In this document: positions 34,753 through 44,782 of the stretch, piece after piece
How the letters are laid out: each line of letters opens with the position of its first letter
How positions within the stretch are numbered: the first letter of the stretch is position 1
Source: Methylovulum sp.
GTDB lineage: Bacteria; Pseudomonadota; Gammaproteobacteria; Methylococcales; Methylomonadaceae
Reading direction: 5' to 3'
Assembly: GCF_028687615.1 (NCBI RefSeq)
Contig: NZ_JAQTZU010000002.1
Location: forward strand, 143,745-207,744
Length of the DNA: 64,000 nucleotides
Notes under the pieces: model-generated
Database searches by the model: none
Told to the model about the DNA's origin: nothing
Seen by the model: only the letters and a program-made list of their open reading frames with translations
Made by a program: the position numbers and the translations under genes

Positions 34753-34989
34753 TTTTTTATTTCCTAGTTTTTTGCTTGGTATTTCTTATCCGCAGAAATT
34801 CAGAAAATAGCTATTTATAGTTATTTATTTATTCCATCCGCTAGCTTTTCCAAGCCCTGAACTCAGGTCGGCGATAACTCAACCTCCGCAAGCCGTTCGG
34901 AACCAACATGGTATTTAGCATTTTTAATAGCTAGGCATGGAAAATAACGGCATTATTTTGTCCTAATTAAAACTATTAATGTTAACAAA

Positions 34990-35460
34990 ATGACCACTCC
35001 CACCACATTTCCGACCGTGTTACGTGAGTTGCTGAGGACGCATCAGGCCTTTTTGGCCTATGCCGCCAGCCATGTGCATAAACTTGACCTGACTTTGCCG
35101 CAATTTGACATTATCATCACCCTGGGCAATACACCCGGCCTGCCTTATAAAAAGCTGGGCGAAAAAACCTTGATTACCAAAGGCACTTTGACCGGCGTAA
35201 TTAGCCGCCTGGAAGATAAGGGACTGGTGCAACGGGTGGCTTCAGAAACTGATGGCCGCAGCCAGATTATCCGCTTGACCGAGGTAGGCAAGACCTTGTT
35301 TGAAAGCAGTTTTCCAGAGCATTTGTCATTTATTGGTCGGTTATTTTCAGATTATGCGCCGGAAGAAGTTGATGCCCTTGAAGCGGCATTGAAGCGATTG
35401 CATGAAGCCGTGGTGACAATGCGCAAGAATGGTGGCGAATCCTATGCGGATGAAGAATGA
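34990..35460 (+). CDS. MarR-family transcriptional regulator
   Basis: 156 aa winged-helix regulator. DLTLPQFDIIITLGN, the recognition region TLITKGTLTGVISRLEDKGL and the wing VASETDGRSQIIRLTEVGK are family-typical. The ligand is unknown. AATTAAAAC boxes upstream suggest autoregulation and control of the divergent exported-protein gene. Confidence 0.92.
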   Translation: MTTPTTFPTVLRELLRTHQAFLAYAASHVHKLDLTLPQFDIIITLGNTPGLPYKKLGEKTLITKGTLTGVISRLEDKGLVQRVASETDGRSQIIRLTEVGKTLFESSFPEHLSFIGRLFSDYAPEEVDALEAALKRLHEAVVTMRKNGGESYADEE

Positions 35461-35514
35461 GCTATCGCCCTGAAATCGGACAAGCCATCAATAAATCCTA
35501 AATCAAACTAGCGC

Positions 35515-36289
35515 CCCGTGTGGCTGCCACGCACGAAACCGATGTGGGATACGACCTGCAATCCAGCCTGATCGTCAGCGACCGGACGGGGTTGCCGTTG
35601 GCACCGGTGGCGCAACGGCTGGTCAGCGCCGACGGGAGCTACGCCACCTGCGGTGATACGGCATCCTCTTCGCCCGCCAGACCCCATCTGGAGGAAGCGG
35701 GCGATTGCATCCGGCATTTGGACGCGCAAGGTTTCCCCAAGCCCAGAGTAGCATCTGATTGACCGCGAAGGCGGTTCGGTCGGCCATATCCGCCGTTGGG
35801 GTGCGGTGGGCGGCCTCTGGGTGGTACGGGCGAATGACAACCCCACGGTGGACTGCGCGGGCAAGCCTATGGCCTGCAAAGCGGTGGCGTAAAAACTGGC
35901 CTTCAGCAAGGCCCGGCAAGCCAGCTATCCAGGCAACTGCCCTGTCCATAGACCCCCCTTGTAGGGCGTTGCCCTAGCTCCTGCATCCATACAAGTCGAT
36001 GGCAAGACCTATTGGCCGTGGATGGCGGAAACGGGGCCTTGAGCCGTCCTGCCAAACCCAGCCACTTGTGCCCTGTGGGTACACTAGCCCGGAAGCCGCC
36101 GAACTGCGGACATTCCTCATCAAACTCAGTGGTAGGCAAATGCGCCATAAACTGGAATTCACCAATCCCGCATTGTTGGCGGGTTTATGGGTTTTCCTGT
36201 CCATGTCCAAAATCATGGATGCCTACTTCCAAGTGGAGCTGGAGGCTTTAAAGGCAACCGCACAGCAATTTTTGGGGGATGTTGTGTAG
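35515..36289 (+). pseudogene. IS4-family transposase remnant
   Basis: Broken frames share one direction. 35520-35759 gives THETDVGYDLQSSLIVSDRT, the next frame (35760-35892) DREGGSVGHIRRWGAVGGLW, and 36060-36289 TSPEAAELRTFLIKLSGRQM and LLAGLWVFLSMSKIMDAYFQ. These are consecutive parts of an IS4 transposase with frameshifts, a stop at 35890 and an internal loss. Not functional. Confidence 0.82.
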
Positions 36290-36314
36290 ATACTTATGCA
36301 CAATGGGGGGCACA

Positions 36315-36371
36315 AGCGCCGGAAACGCCCGTCCTTCGCTACGCTTTGGACGATTTTATTCCGGCCTATGT
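36315..36371. repeat. Fragment of the GGCCGGAATAA repeat
   Basis: GCGCCGGAAACGCCCGTCCT and ATTTTATTCCGGCCTA resemble the right half of the repeat at 39322-39441. Confidence 0.5.
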
Positions 36372-36410
36372 ATTAATGTAGGTTAAAACCGCTGTAATAG
36401 TGACATCCGT

Positions 36411-36438
36411 TTGCTATCTCGCCACAGTTCACTATAAT
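36411..36438 (+). promoter_or_regulatory. Sigma-70 promoter of the btuB riboswitch transcript
   Basis: TTGCTA (36411-36416), 16 bp, then a consensus TATAAT (36433-36438). Transcription would start about ten bases before the riboswitch. Confidence 0.7.
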
Positions 36439-36451
36439 GTGCGGCTTGCTT

Positions 36452-36630
36452 TCAGGTTCCAGTGGATAACTATCCACTGGTTAAACGGGAAGTCGGTGAG
36501 GTTTTCCAAATCCGACGCTGCCCCCGCAACGGTGATTCAGTAAAGGCTAGTCAAAATACCACTGTGCTTCGCATGGGAAGGTGACCAGCCAGGCCCACAA
36601 CGCCACTGATAAGCCCGGAGACCGGCCTAA
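36452..36630 (+). ncRNA. Cobalamin (AdoCbl) riboswitch
   Basis: Conserved blocks in order: AAACGGGAAGTCGGTGAGG (36483-36501), the core GCTGCCCCCGCAAC, and a perfect B12 box AAGCCCGGAGACCGGCC (36611-36627). It ends about 130 bp before the btuB ATG. It should switch off btuB and the following gene when cobalamin is plentiful. Confidence 0.95.
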
Positions 36631-36760
36631 AAGCACTTCGGCACAGCGGCGGGCTGTCTGCGAAATAAGGCTTTATCGTCTTTGCGACGTGGGTCTTGTT
36701 TGTGGTCGTTTTCGCGCTGTGATTTTATCTTCACGATGCGCGGGCGGCGCAGAGGACATC

Positions 36761-38605
36761 ATGCAAAAAATTATAGCCAATTCCGTTTTACTTCTTATCC
36801 CTATCTCTTCCCTTCAGGCGGCACAGCCCGTTAATTTACCTGGGGTTATTGTCACGGCAACCCGGACCGAAACCCTCCAAAACGAGCTGGCGGCTGGCGC
36901 GACGGTTTACACCCGTCAAGACATTGACCGTTTGCAAGTCAAAACCTTACCCGATTTGTTTAAAGGCACGCTCGGCCTTGATATTGCCCAGAGCGGCGGT
37001 TACGGCCAACCTACGGATTTATTTTTGCGCGGCACCAATCCAGGCCATGTGCTGGTGTTGATTGACGGTATAAAGGTCGGTTCGGCAACGGTTGGCACAA
37101 CGCCTTACGAATTGCTTCCGATGGACCAAATCGAGCGCGTGGAAATTATCCGCGGGCCACAATCGAGTTTGTACGGTTCGGAGGCCATAGGCGGGGTTAT
37201 CCAGATTTTTACCCGTAAAGGCAGCCATGATGACGAAAAGCCGCAGGTCTCGCTGCAAGCGGGCGGTGGTTCTTATGATACGGCGCATACCGCCGGGACG
37301 GTGAGCGGCAAACTGGGGGCAAACTGGTATAACTTGGGGGTGTCACACATTGATTCACAAGGTTTCAATGCCAAACGCAATAGCGACCCTGACCGTGACG
37401 GTTATGAAAATACCGGTGTGAATGCGCGTGTCGGGCATCGGTTTGCCAATGATGCGGAAATCGAGGCGTTTTTTATGCGCTCACAAGGCACGAACGACTA
37501 TGATTCCAGCTTTGGCGGCAACAATTCGGCGTTCGTCAATCAAGTATTCGGGCTTACGGGTAAGATGGATGTGCTGGAAAGCTGGCATACCCTATTGCGC
37601 TTAGGGCGGAGCAACGATGATTTGGACACTTTTTTCCCGGATGGCAGTTTTGAAAGCCGCTATAACACCACCCGCTGGAATGCCAGTTGGCTGAACCAAG
37701 TCCAGTTAAGCGACGCCCATCAATTGACACTCGGTGCGGATTACCGTTTCGATGAAGTCGAAAGCGGCGATTTGGACACCTTTAGCCCCGGTTTTAACAC
37801 CTATAGCCAACGCTCACGTTATGATGCGGGTTTGTTCACCGAATTGCACAGCCGTTTGCTAGACCATCATTTTCTTAACGCGTCGGTGCGCGGCGATAAA
37901 AATGAAGCGTTTGGGGATTATGTGACGGGTAATGTCGGCTGGCGTTATAACTCGGCTTTCGGTATCAGCCCTTTTGCCAGTTTTGGTAACGCGTTCAAAG
38001 CCCCCACATTCAATGAACTGTATTGGCCTGACACGGGTTTTGGTGGTGGCAATCCCCATTTAAAACCGGAAGAATCACAATCTGTTGAAGTGGGCTTGGC
38101 GGGGGATCATGGCAAATTCCAATGGGAATTGCGGGCCTATCATACCGATGTTGAGCAGTTGATTTCCGGCTGGCCTCCGGTCAATGTCAATAAAGCGCGT
38201 ATTGAAGGCATCGAAGCGCAGATCAGCACGGACTTGTTCGGCTGGCACCACAAATTGAACCTTAATTTGCTGGACCCGGTTGATGTGGCGACGGGTTTGC
38301 GCTTGCAACGGCGTAGCGATAAGTCATTATCTTTTGATGTGTCGCGTTCTTTTGGCGAGTTTGATGTGGGTGGTTATGTGCTGGCACAAGGCGACCGCCC
38401 TGATCTTGACTTTAGCACTTTCCCGGTTTCCCGCGTCAATCTGCCCGGCTTCGTCACGGTGGATTTGCGCACGGCCTGGCATATCAATAAAAACTGGATG
38501 CTCAGTGGCAAGTTGAACAATTTGCTGGATGAGAAATACCAAACGGCGTATGGCTATAACACGCCCGATAGAAACTTTTTTGTGTCTGTGCATTATAACC
38601 ATTAA
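36761..38605 (+). CDS. btuB: TonB-dependent vitamin B12 receptor BtuB
   Basis: 614 aa from ATG 36761, AGAGGA upstream; the frame is open back into the riboswitch but that is leader. Signal peptide (IIANSVLLLIPISSLQAA), TonB box-like GVIVTATRTE, a plug domain (DLFLRGTNPGHVLVLIDGIK, IERVEIIRGPQSSLYGSEAI) and a beta-barrel ending in a LDEKYQTAYGY motif. The riboswitch in front and the BtuM-like gene behind support cobalamin as ligand. Confidence 0.95.
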   Translation: MQKIIANSVLLLIPISSLQAAQPVNLPGVIVTATRTETLQNELAAGATVYTRQDIDRLQVKTLPDLFKGTLGLDIAQSGGYGQPTDLFLRGTNPGHVLVLIDGIKVGSATVGTTPYELLPMDQIERVEIIRGPQSSLYGSEAIGGVIQIFTRKGSHDDEKPQVSLQAGGGSYDTAHTAGTVSGKLGANWYNLGVSHIDSQGFNAKRNSDPDRDGYENTGVNARVGHRFANDAEIEAFFMRSQGTNDYDSSFGGNNSAFVNQVFGLTGKMDVLESWHTLLRLGRSNDDLDTFFPDGSFESRYNTTRWNASWLNQVQLSDAHQLTLGADYRFDEVESGDLDTFSPGFNTYSQRSRYDAGLFTELHSRLLDHHFLNASVRGDKNEAFGDYVTGNVGWRYNSAFGISPFASFGNAFKAPTFNELYWPDTGFGGGNPHLKPEESQSVEVGLAGDHGKFQWELRAYHTDVEQLISGWPPVNVNKARIEGIEAQISTDLFGWHHKLNLNLLDPVDVATGLRLQRRSDKSLSFDVSRSFGEFDVGGYVLAQGDRPDLDFSTFPVSRVNLPGFVTVDLRTAWHINKNWMLSGKLNNLLDEKYQTAYGYNTPDRNFFVSVHYNH

Positions 38606-38686
38606 GCTACACGGTATTGGCGTTGCCCCTTGCGGAACCCTTGAGGGGCGATGCGATACCACTTTATTCAATTTAGGAGAAACACG

Positions 38687-39250
38687 ATGAAATTAACGTT
38701 GAACACTGCCATCCTGCCATTGCTCATGCTGATGGCGGTCACTCGGGTGCATCATTTCGGCTCGGCCTGGTCATTGCCCGACGCCTCGTTGGCGGTATTT
38801 TTTCTGGCGGGTTTGTACGTCGGCAACCGTGCCTGGTTGGCAGGGTTGTTGGTGGCGGCGGGCTTGCTGGATTATCTGGCGATCAACCAATTTAACGTCA
38901 GCGACTGGTGCATGTCGCCCGCTTATGTTTTTTTGATCCCGACTTATGGCGTGATGTGGTTGGCGGGGCGTTACTGCGCGAAAGTTGCCGCGACTGGCAA
39001 ACGGCAACTGGCGGTTTTTGTGGCTTTGGCGGGATTGGCGGCAACGGCGGCGTTTGTTATATCGAACGGCAGTTTCTTTTTGTTTTCAGGCCGATATGCA
39101 GATTTGTCCGTGCTGGATTATAGTTTGGCGGTTGCCAGCTATTTTCCGGCTTATTGGGCGGCTGCGGTGGTTTATGCGTTGGCGGGTTTGGCTGTGGTCA
39201 AGGCCGGTGGGGTTTTGATGCAGATTTCAGACCAGCATAAAATGGTTTGA
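38687..39250 (+). CDS. btuM: BtuM-like cobalamin inner-membrane transporter
   Basis: 187 aa from ATG 38687 (AGGAGA upstream; frame extends to 38651). Five to six membrane segments. It follows btuB under the same riboswitch and no BtuCDF is here. Residues His23, Asp62, Cys75 (DWCMSPAY) and Tyr80 fall in the order and spacing I recall for the cobalamin-binding His, Asp, Cys and Tyr of Thiobacillus denitrificans BtuM, offset by about five. In that protein the Cys ligates cobalt and strips cyanide. The assignment rests on context and this pattern. Confidence 0.72.
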   Translation: MKLTLNTAILPLLMLMAVTRVHHFGSAWSLPDASLAVFFLAGLYVGNRAWLAGLLVAAGLLDYLAINQFNVSDWCMSPAYVFLIPTYGVMWLAGRYCAKVAATGKRQLAVFVALAGLAATAAFVISNGSFFLFSGRYADLSVLDYSLAVASYFPAYWAAAVVYALAGLAVVKAGGVLMQISDQHKMV

Positions 39251-39321
39251 TAGTGGTTGTGATTTAACTGTTGCGGAGTACAAACCTAGCACTCAGTCAT
39301 TTTTATTTTGACGGGTATTTG

Positions 39322-39441
39322 CGTAGGCCGGAATAAGCCAGTTCGAGCGATAGCAAGCGCTGGTGTTTCCGGCAAACATCCTTTCCATTGCCGGAAACAC
39401 CCACCCTGCGCTACGCACGGGCGGCCTTATTCCGGCCTACG
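39322..39441. repeat. Long inverted repeat with GTAGGCCGGAATAA ends
   Basis: CGTAGGCCGGAATAAG at the left and its inverse CTTATTCCGGCCTACG at the right, with internal GTGTTTCCGGCAA and TTGCCGGAAACAC as a second nested stem. Fragment at 36315-36371. Confidence 0.8.
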
Positions 39442-39493
39442 TCAACTTGGCAGTTTTTGCAAACCAGCAAAAACCTACCAGGTCTACGTCGGG

Positions 39494-41923
39494 TTATCCG
39501 ATAAACCCGTAATCCGCCAAGGCGGTGGTGGCGGTGTTGCCGATAATCGCCACTTGGCTGAGTTCGCTGGCGGTGACCAGCGCGTCGGTGTTGGCGGCAG
39601 TGAACAAGAACAAGCCAGATGATGCGCCGTTATCCACGGCAAACAACACCGTTTTACCCAGTGAATATCCCGCCGTTGCCGAACCGATGGCGGCGGCGGC
39701 ACTGGTGGTGTTGATGGCACCGGCAATATTTTGCTGCATGACCACCAATTCCGCGCTATTGGCAAAACCGCCGCTGCCTGATGCCCGCGCAATTCCGCCT
39801 TCCACCAGCAGATCGCCGTCCCCGATACGGATACCCGACTGGCTGAACTGTAGCTTATCGCTTGCGGATGCAAAATCCGTGAGGGTGTCAAAGCCCATTT
39901 TGCTGTTAAAGACAAACGTATCCGCATTTGAACTTCCCGTGAGCCTATCAATACCCGCCCCGCCTTTTAAAATATTGGCACCGCTGTTGCCGACCAGCGT
40001 ATCGTTATAATCACTGCCGGTCAGGTTTTCAAAATTCAGCAAAATGTCCGTGCCGGCACCGAGGGTGTTTTGGGCATTGTTGTTGGCGATATTGACCGTC
40101 ACGCCCGCCGTCGCATTGGCGTAAGATACGGTGTCGATGCCATCTAGCCCCTTGAGCGTGTTGTTGCCTGCGGTTCCTGACAGCGTGTTAGCCAGCGCAT
40201 TGCCAGTGCCATTCAGTGCGCCAGAACCTAACAAGTTGAGGTTTTCCAGCGTTGCCGCCAGCGTGTAGGAGAATGTGCTGTTGACGGTGTCGATACCGGA
40301 GCGGTCACTGATCTGGTCGCCAAAATTGTCGATAAAATATGTGTCGTTGCCTTCGCGCCCGTTTAGGGTGTCTGCGCCACTGGAACCATTCAGGACATTG
40401 GCGAAAGCGTTGCCGACTAATACGTCGCCGTCGAGCTTGCTGCCCGTGAGGTTTTCAATACTGATCAAAACATCGCCTGTGGCATCGCCACCGCTGCTCG
40501 TGTTTTCCCAAAGCCGGACAGTCACTGCGGTTGATGAAGCCAGATAGCTGGCTGTGTCCTGCCCGCTCCCGCCGTCCAAGGTGTCATTTTTGGGATCATA
40601 AAATCCGGGATTGTCGTTTCTGCTACCACCTGTCAATATGTCATCGCCCGCCCCGCCAAGCAAGGTATCGTTACCACCGCCGCCAAATAATTGGTCGTTG
40701 CCCGCCCCGCCGAAGAGTAGGTCGTTGCCATCCACGCCACTGCCGTCAGGGCTGGTGCTAAGGTAGCCGAACAATTGGTCGTCCCCTTGTTCCCCGAACA
40801 AACGGTCATCGCCTAGCCCTCCTGACAGTTTGTCATTGCCTAAGCCGCCGAATAAATCGTTGTTTATGGCATCGCCAGTGCGGGTGTCATTCGTGCTTGT
40901 GGCGGCGCCGATGAAGTTGGCGGTGGTCAGGGCGCCTGGCAGTACGCCGTTGATAAATAGTTTCGTGTCATAGCCATTCACATGATAGATGATGACCAAA
41001 CTGCTGACCGTAGAAATGTTGCTCAACGCTTTGACGGTGTCAAAATCGCTGATGCCCAGTGAAGACACGTCCAGTTTGTCGAAACCAAGGTCAAAATCCA
41101 AGATGCTGTCATTTTGGTTGCCGTTTTCAGCGCGAAGGATAAAGCGGTCACTACCGGCACCGCCAGTCATGAAATCGGAACCCGCACCACCATCCAACTG
41201 ATCATTGCCATCGCCACCAAATAATTGGTCTTGTTGATCGCCTCCAAACAACAAATCATTGCCGGTACCGCCATACAGCAAGTCATTGCCATCAGAAACC
41301 CCATTGATGGCGGCGGTATTGCCGTAGAGTTTGTCATCACCCGCTTCCCCGAATAGCCGGTCATCACCTAGGCCACCCGCCAGCGTGTCATTGCCCAGGC
41401 CACCAAAAAAATCATCTTTTAGGCCGCCACCCGTTAAATTGTCATTGTTGGTGCTGGTCGAGTAAATAAAATCGGAGGCGATGAAATCATCTTTTACGGC
41501 ACCTAGCATAACGGTTGAAAAGGTGCTGTCATTGCGGTAGAAACCGAAGCCGCTGTTTCCAGTCCCTGCATTGCCAAACAGGGTTTGTATTGAGGCAAAA
41601 TCAGCGATCCCCCATTTTGAAACGTCGATGTGGTCTATACCGAGTTCGAAGTCATTGATTTGATTGTTAGCCGCCGAGCTCTCCTTATTGACGATAAAAA
41701 TGTCCTGGCCTGCGCCACCAATATAAATGTCATTGCCGTTGCCGCCTTCCAGCTTGTCATTGCCATTGCCGCCCCTGAGTTCGTCATTGCCGTCATCGCC
41801 GCTCAGATAATCATTGCCGTCATTGCCCAACAATAAATCGTCGCCACCGAGTCCATATAGTTGGTCATCCGCATTGGTGCCGTCAATTTGTTCGCCGTTA
41901 TTCGTGCCTGTTTTAATCGCCAT
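39494..41923 (-). CDS. Large RTX calcium-binding protein
   Basis: 809 aa from ATG 41923 (AAAGG upstream, then MAIKTGTNNGEQIDG). No signal peptide. More than ten GGxGxDxLxG blocks (LYGLGGDDLLLGNDGND, GGAGNDQLFGGGGNDTLLGG) alternate with spacer modules; a VDTVNSTFSYTLAATLENL stretch and the tail SELSQVAIIGNTATTALADY match bluetail-type RTX termini. Likely type I secreted, surface or matrix protein. It shares module types with the decayed copy at 14778-15200 rather than with 22625-24226. Confidence 0.9.
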   Translation of the reverse strand: MAIKTGTNNGEQIDGTNADDQLYGLGGDDLLLGNDGNDYLSGDDGNDELRGGNGNDKLEGGNGNDIYIGGAGQDIFIVNKESSAANNQINDFELGIDHIDVSKWGIADFASIQTLFGNAGTGNSGFGFYRNDSTFSTVMLGAVKDDFIASDFIYSTSTNNDNLTGGGLKDDFFGGLGNDTLAGGLGDDRLFGEAGDDKLYGNTAAINGVSDGNDLLYGGTGNDLLFGGDQQDQLFGGDGNDQLDGGAGSDFMTGGAGSDRFILRAENGNQNDSILDFDLGFDKLDVSSLGISDFDTVKALSNISTVSSLVIIYHVNGYDTKLFINGVLPGALTTANFIGAATSTNDTRTGDAINNDLFGGLGNDKLSGGLGDDRLFGEQGDDQLFGYLSTSPDGSGVDGNDLLFGGAGNDQLFGGGGNDTLLGGAGDDILTGGSRNDNPGFYDPKNDTLDGGSGQDTASYLASSTAVTVRLWENTSSGGDATGDVLISIENLTGSKLDGDVLVGNAFANVLNGSSGADTLNGREGNDTYFIDNFGDQISDRSGIDTVNSTFSYTLAATLENLNLLGSGALNGTGNALANTLSGTAGNNTLKGLDGIDTVSYANATAGVTVNIANNNAQNTLGAGTDILLNFENLTGSDYNDTLVGNSGANILKGGAGIDRLTGSSNADTFVFNSKMGFDTLTDFASASDKLQFSQSGIRIGDGDLLVEGGIARASGSGGFANSAELVVMQQNIAGAINTTSAAAAIGSATAGYSLGKTVLFAVDNGASSGLFLFTAANTDALVTASELSQVAIIGNTATTALADYGFIG

Positions 41924-42102
41924 GATTGTTTGCCTTTTATAAATAGAGGTTGGAGTAAGAGGAAAATCTATAAAAACTAAGAGATCAGCACTGTGGTCAT
42001 AAAAATAGGCTAATTCAAACAACTATTAGACAGAAAGTTTCTATTTTACTTGGTAAAATGCTTAATAAACCCTTTTATGCCAACTGCGAAAACGAGTGAA
42101 TT

Positions 42103-44607
42103 ATGCCAAATAAAACCTTTAGAAAAAGCCAGCCCAAATCGACCATCACGTTGGTTCCAGATTTAGGTATGGAAATCCATGATATTGTCGCTGATTTTAA
42201 ACGTAATTACAGCCATCGTTTAGGCCGCGACCAAAATTGCCGGTCCCCCCATTACGCTTATGAAGCGTTATCACTGACCATCAGCGACCGTTTGACCGAA
42301 CGCTGGAAAGATACCCAAAGCGCTTATCGCGAACAGGATTGCAAGCGAGCCTATTATCTGTCGATGGAGTTTTTGATGGGGCGCACCCTCAGCAATGCCA
42401 TGCTGAACCTGGGTATTTCTGATGCTGTGGAGAAAGCCATGTATGAATTGGGATTGGAAATGGAAGAGCTGATTGAGAGCGAGCCGGATGCGGGTTTAGG
42501 GAATGGCGGTTTGGGGCGTTTGGCGGCGTGTTTTATTGACAGTTGCGCGACCTTGCAATTGCCAGTGACCGGTTATGGCCTGCGTTATGAATATGGCATG
42601 TTCTGCCAGGCGATAGTCAACGGCGAACAAGTCGAAAAACCTGACCATTGGTTACGATTTGGTAATATCTGGGAAATCGAGCGGTCTGAGTTTACCTACC
42701 GGATCAAATTTGGTGGACATACCGAAAAACATATTGATGAAAACGGTTATACCCGCGTAAGTTGGATTGATACCCATGATGTATTAGCGATTCCTTACGA
42801 TACCCCAGTCCCTGGTTATCAAAACGGCACCGTCAATACCTTGCGTTTATGGAAAGCCACCGCCACCGAAGAATTTGATTTGCAAGAATTTAATGCGGGC
42901 GATTATGCCGAATCCGTTGCCGCCAAAAATACCGCCGAAAACATCACGATGGTGTTGTATCCTAACGATGCCAACGAAAACGGCAAAGCCTTGCGCCTGC
43001 GCCAGCAATATCTGTTGGCTTCCGCCAGCTTGCAGGATGTGATCGCCAGTTGGGTACACCGGCACGGCCATGATTTTACGGACTTTGCCGAGAAAAACTG
43101 TTTCCAGTTGAATGACACGCATCCGAGTATCGCCGTCGCCGAATTGATGCGCTTGTTGATGGATGTTCATGGTTTAGGGTGGGACGCCGCCTGGAAAATC
43201 ACCCGCAACACGATGGCTTACACAAACCATACCTTGCTGCCCGAAGCATTGGAAAGATGGTCGGTCAATCTATTTAAACAGTTGCTGCCGCGGTTGATGG
43301 AAATTATTTTTGAGATCAACGTCCATTTTCTTGCCGAAGTCTCCGCACATTGGCCGGGCGATAAAGACCGTTGCATCCGCATGTCTTTGATAGAAGAAGG
43401 CCATGAGCAACAAGTCAGGATGGCTTATCTGGCGATAGTCGGCAGTTTTTCGGTCAATGGCGTCGCCGCGCTACACTCAAAGCTGTTGCAACAGGGCTTG
43501 TTCCGTGATTGCTATGAATTGTGGCCGAAGAAATTCAATAACAAAACCAATGGGGTAACGCCAAGACGCTGGCTTGCCAACTGTAACCCCGAACTTGCCA
43601 AATTAATCACCGAAACCATCGGTGAGGGCTGGTTGACTAATTTGTCGTTATTGAAAAAACTGGAACCATTTGCGGATGATAAGGCATTCCGTAAACGCTG
43701 GTATGACACCCAGCAACAAGCCAAGCAACGGCTGGTTGATTTTAAAAGGCAGGAGCTGGATATTGAGTTGAATGTCGATGCCTTGTTTGATGTCCAGGTA
43801 AAGCGTATCCACGAATACAAACGCCAGTTGCTCAATGTCTTGCATGTGATCCATCTTTATGACCGCATCAAGCGTGGGGATACGGCGAACTGGACTAACC
43901 GTTGCGTCTTGATTGGCGGTAAGGCCGCACCCGGTTATTTCATGGCAAAAAAGACCATCAAGCTGGTCAATAACGTTGGGGCCGTGATCAACGACGATCC
44001 TGAAATCGGTGATAAATTAAAACTGGTCTTCCTGCCTAATTACCGTGTTTCCGCGATGGAAAAAATCTGTCCGGGTGCGGATTTGTCCGAACAAATTTCC
44101 ACCGCCGGGAAAGAGGCTTCCGGCACGGGCAATATGAAATTCATGATGAACGGCGCGTTGACCATTGGCACCCTGGATGGCGCGAATATCGAAATCCGTG
44201 AGGAAGTCGGCGATGAAAATTTCTTCCTGTTTGGCTTGACCGAAGAACAGGTCGAGCAATTACGCCACCATTACGATCCAGTCGGAATCATCAACGACAA
44301 TGAAGAGTTGAAACGGGTCATGTATCTTTTGGAATGCGGACATTTCAACCAGTTTGAACCGGGTATTTTTGATGCAATCATTTCATCGTTGAAAAGCCCT
44401 TCAGACCCCTGGATGACGATTGCCGATTTCGCCAGTTTTGTCAAAGCACAGAAACGGGTGGAACACGCCTTTCAGGATAAAGACCGCTGGATCAAAATGA
44501 GCATTTTAAATTGCGCCGGTAGCGGCAAGTTTTCCACTGACCGCACTATCAATGAATACAATCAGGAGATTTGGCGTTTGACGCCGGTGGCTGTTAATCC
44601 CATTTAA
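42103..44607 (+). CDS. glgP: Glycogen/starch phosphorylase
   Basis: 834 aa. Releases glucose 1-phosphate from alpha-1,4-glucans. The PLP-lysine motif is EASGTGNMKFMMNG; the conserved N-terminal AYYLSMEFLMGRTL and EPDAGLGNGGLGRLAACF are present. Stand-alone, a hairpin follows it. Confidence 0.97.
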   Translation: MPNKTFRKSQPKSTITLVPDLGMEIHDIVADFKRNYSHRLGRDQNCRSPHYAYEALSLTISDRLTERWKDTQSAYREQDCKRAYYLSMEFLMGRTLSNAMLNLGISDAVEKAMYELGLEMEELIESEPDAGLGNGGLGRLAACFIDSCATLQLPVTGYGLRYEYGMFCQAIVNGEQVEKPDHWLRFGNIWEIERSEFTYRIKFGGHTEKHIDENGYTRVSWIDTHDVLAIPYDTPVPGYQNGTVNTLRLWKATATEEFDLQEFNAGDYAESVAAKNTAENITMVLYPNDANENGKALRLRQQYLLASASLQDVIASWVHRHGHDFTDFAEKNCFQLNDTHPSIAVAELMRLLMDVHGLGWDAAWKITRNTMAYTNHTLLPEALERWSVNLFKQLLPRLMEIIFEINVHFLAEVSAHWPGDKDRCIRMSLIEEGHEQQVRMAYLAIVGSFSVNGVAALHSKLLQQGLFRDCYELWPKKFNNKTNGVTPRRWLANCNPELAKLITETIGEGWLTNLSLLKKLEPFADDKAFRKRWYDTQQQAKQRLVDFKRQELDIELNVDALFDVQVKRIHEYKRQLLNVLHVIHLYDRIKRGDTANWTNRCVLIGGKAAPGYFMAKKTIKLVNNVGAVINDDPEIGDKLKLVFLPNYRVSAMEKICPGADLSEQISTAGKEASGTGNMKFMMNGALTIGTLDGANIEIREEVGDENFFLFGLTEEQVEQLRHHYDPVGIINDNEELKRVMYLLECGHFNQFEPGIFDAIISSLKSPSDPWMTIADFASFVKAQKRVEHAFQDKDRWIKMSILNCAGSGKFSTDRTINEYNQEIWRLTPVAVNPI

Positions 44608-44625
44608 GCATTTTTCCTGTCATTT

Positions 44626-44655
44626 GGCATTAGCCAGGGTTTCCTGGCTAATGCC
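44626..44655. repeat. Hairpin between convergent glgP and trmL
   Basis: GGCATTAGCCAGG (44626-44638) and CCTGGCTAATGCC (44643-44655), a perfect 13-bp stem with a four-base loop and no T run. It could act as a bidirectional terminator. Confidence 0.7.
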
Positions 44656-44782
44656 GCAAGTTGATTTAAGTTAGGTCTCTTTTATTTTACAATCACTTGT
44701 GTTGAATTAATGTTTTCTATAGAAAACTTAATTGAGCGTCGTTTTTGATCCATCCGGTTCAAGGCTTCCACTGCGTTTAAAT

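Noticed and set aside
36581..36760. Extension of the btuB frame upstream to 36581
   Set aside because: It would translate the cobalamin riboswitch. The signal peptide and AGAGGA Shine-Dalgarno fit the ATG at 36761.
39525..41836. Several long open frames antisense to the large RTX gene
   Set aside because: They are shadows of the repetitive coding strand with no Shine-Dalgarno or known motif.
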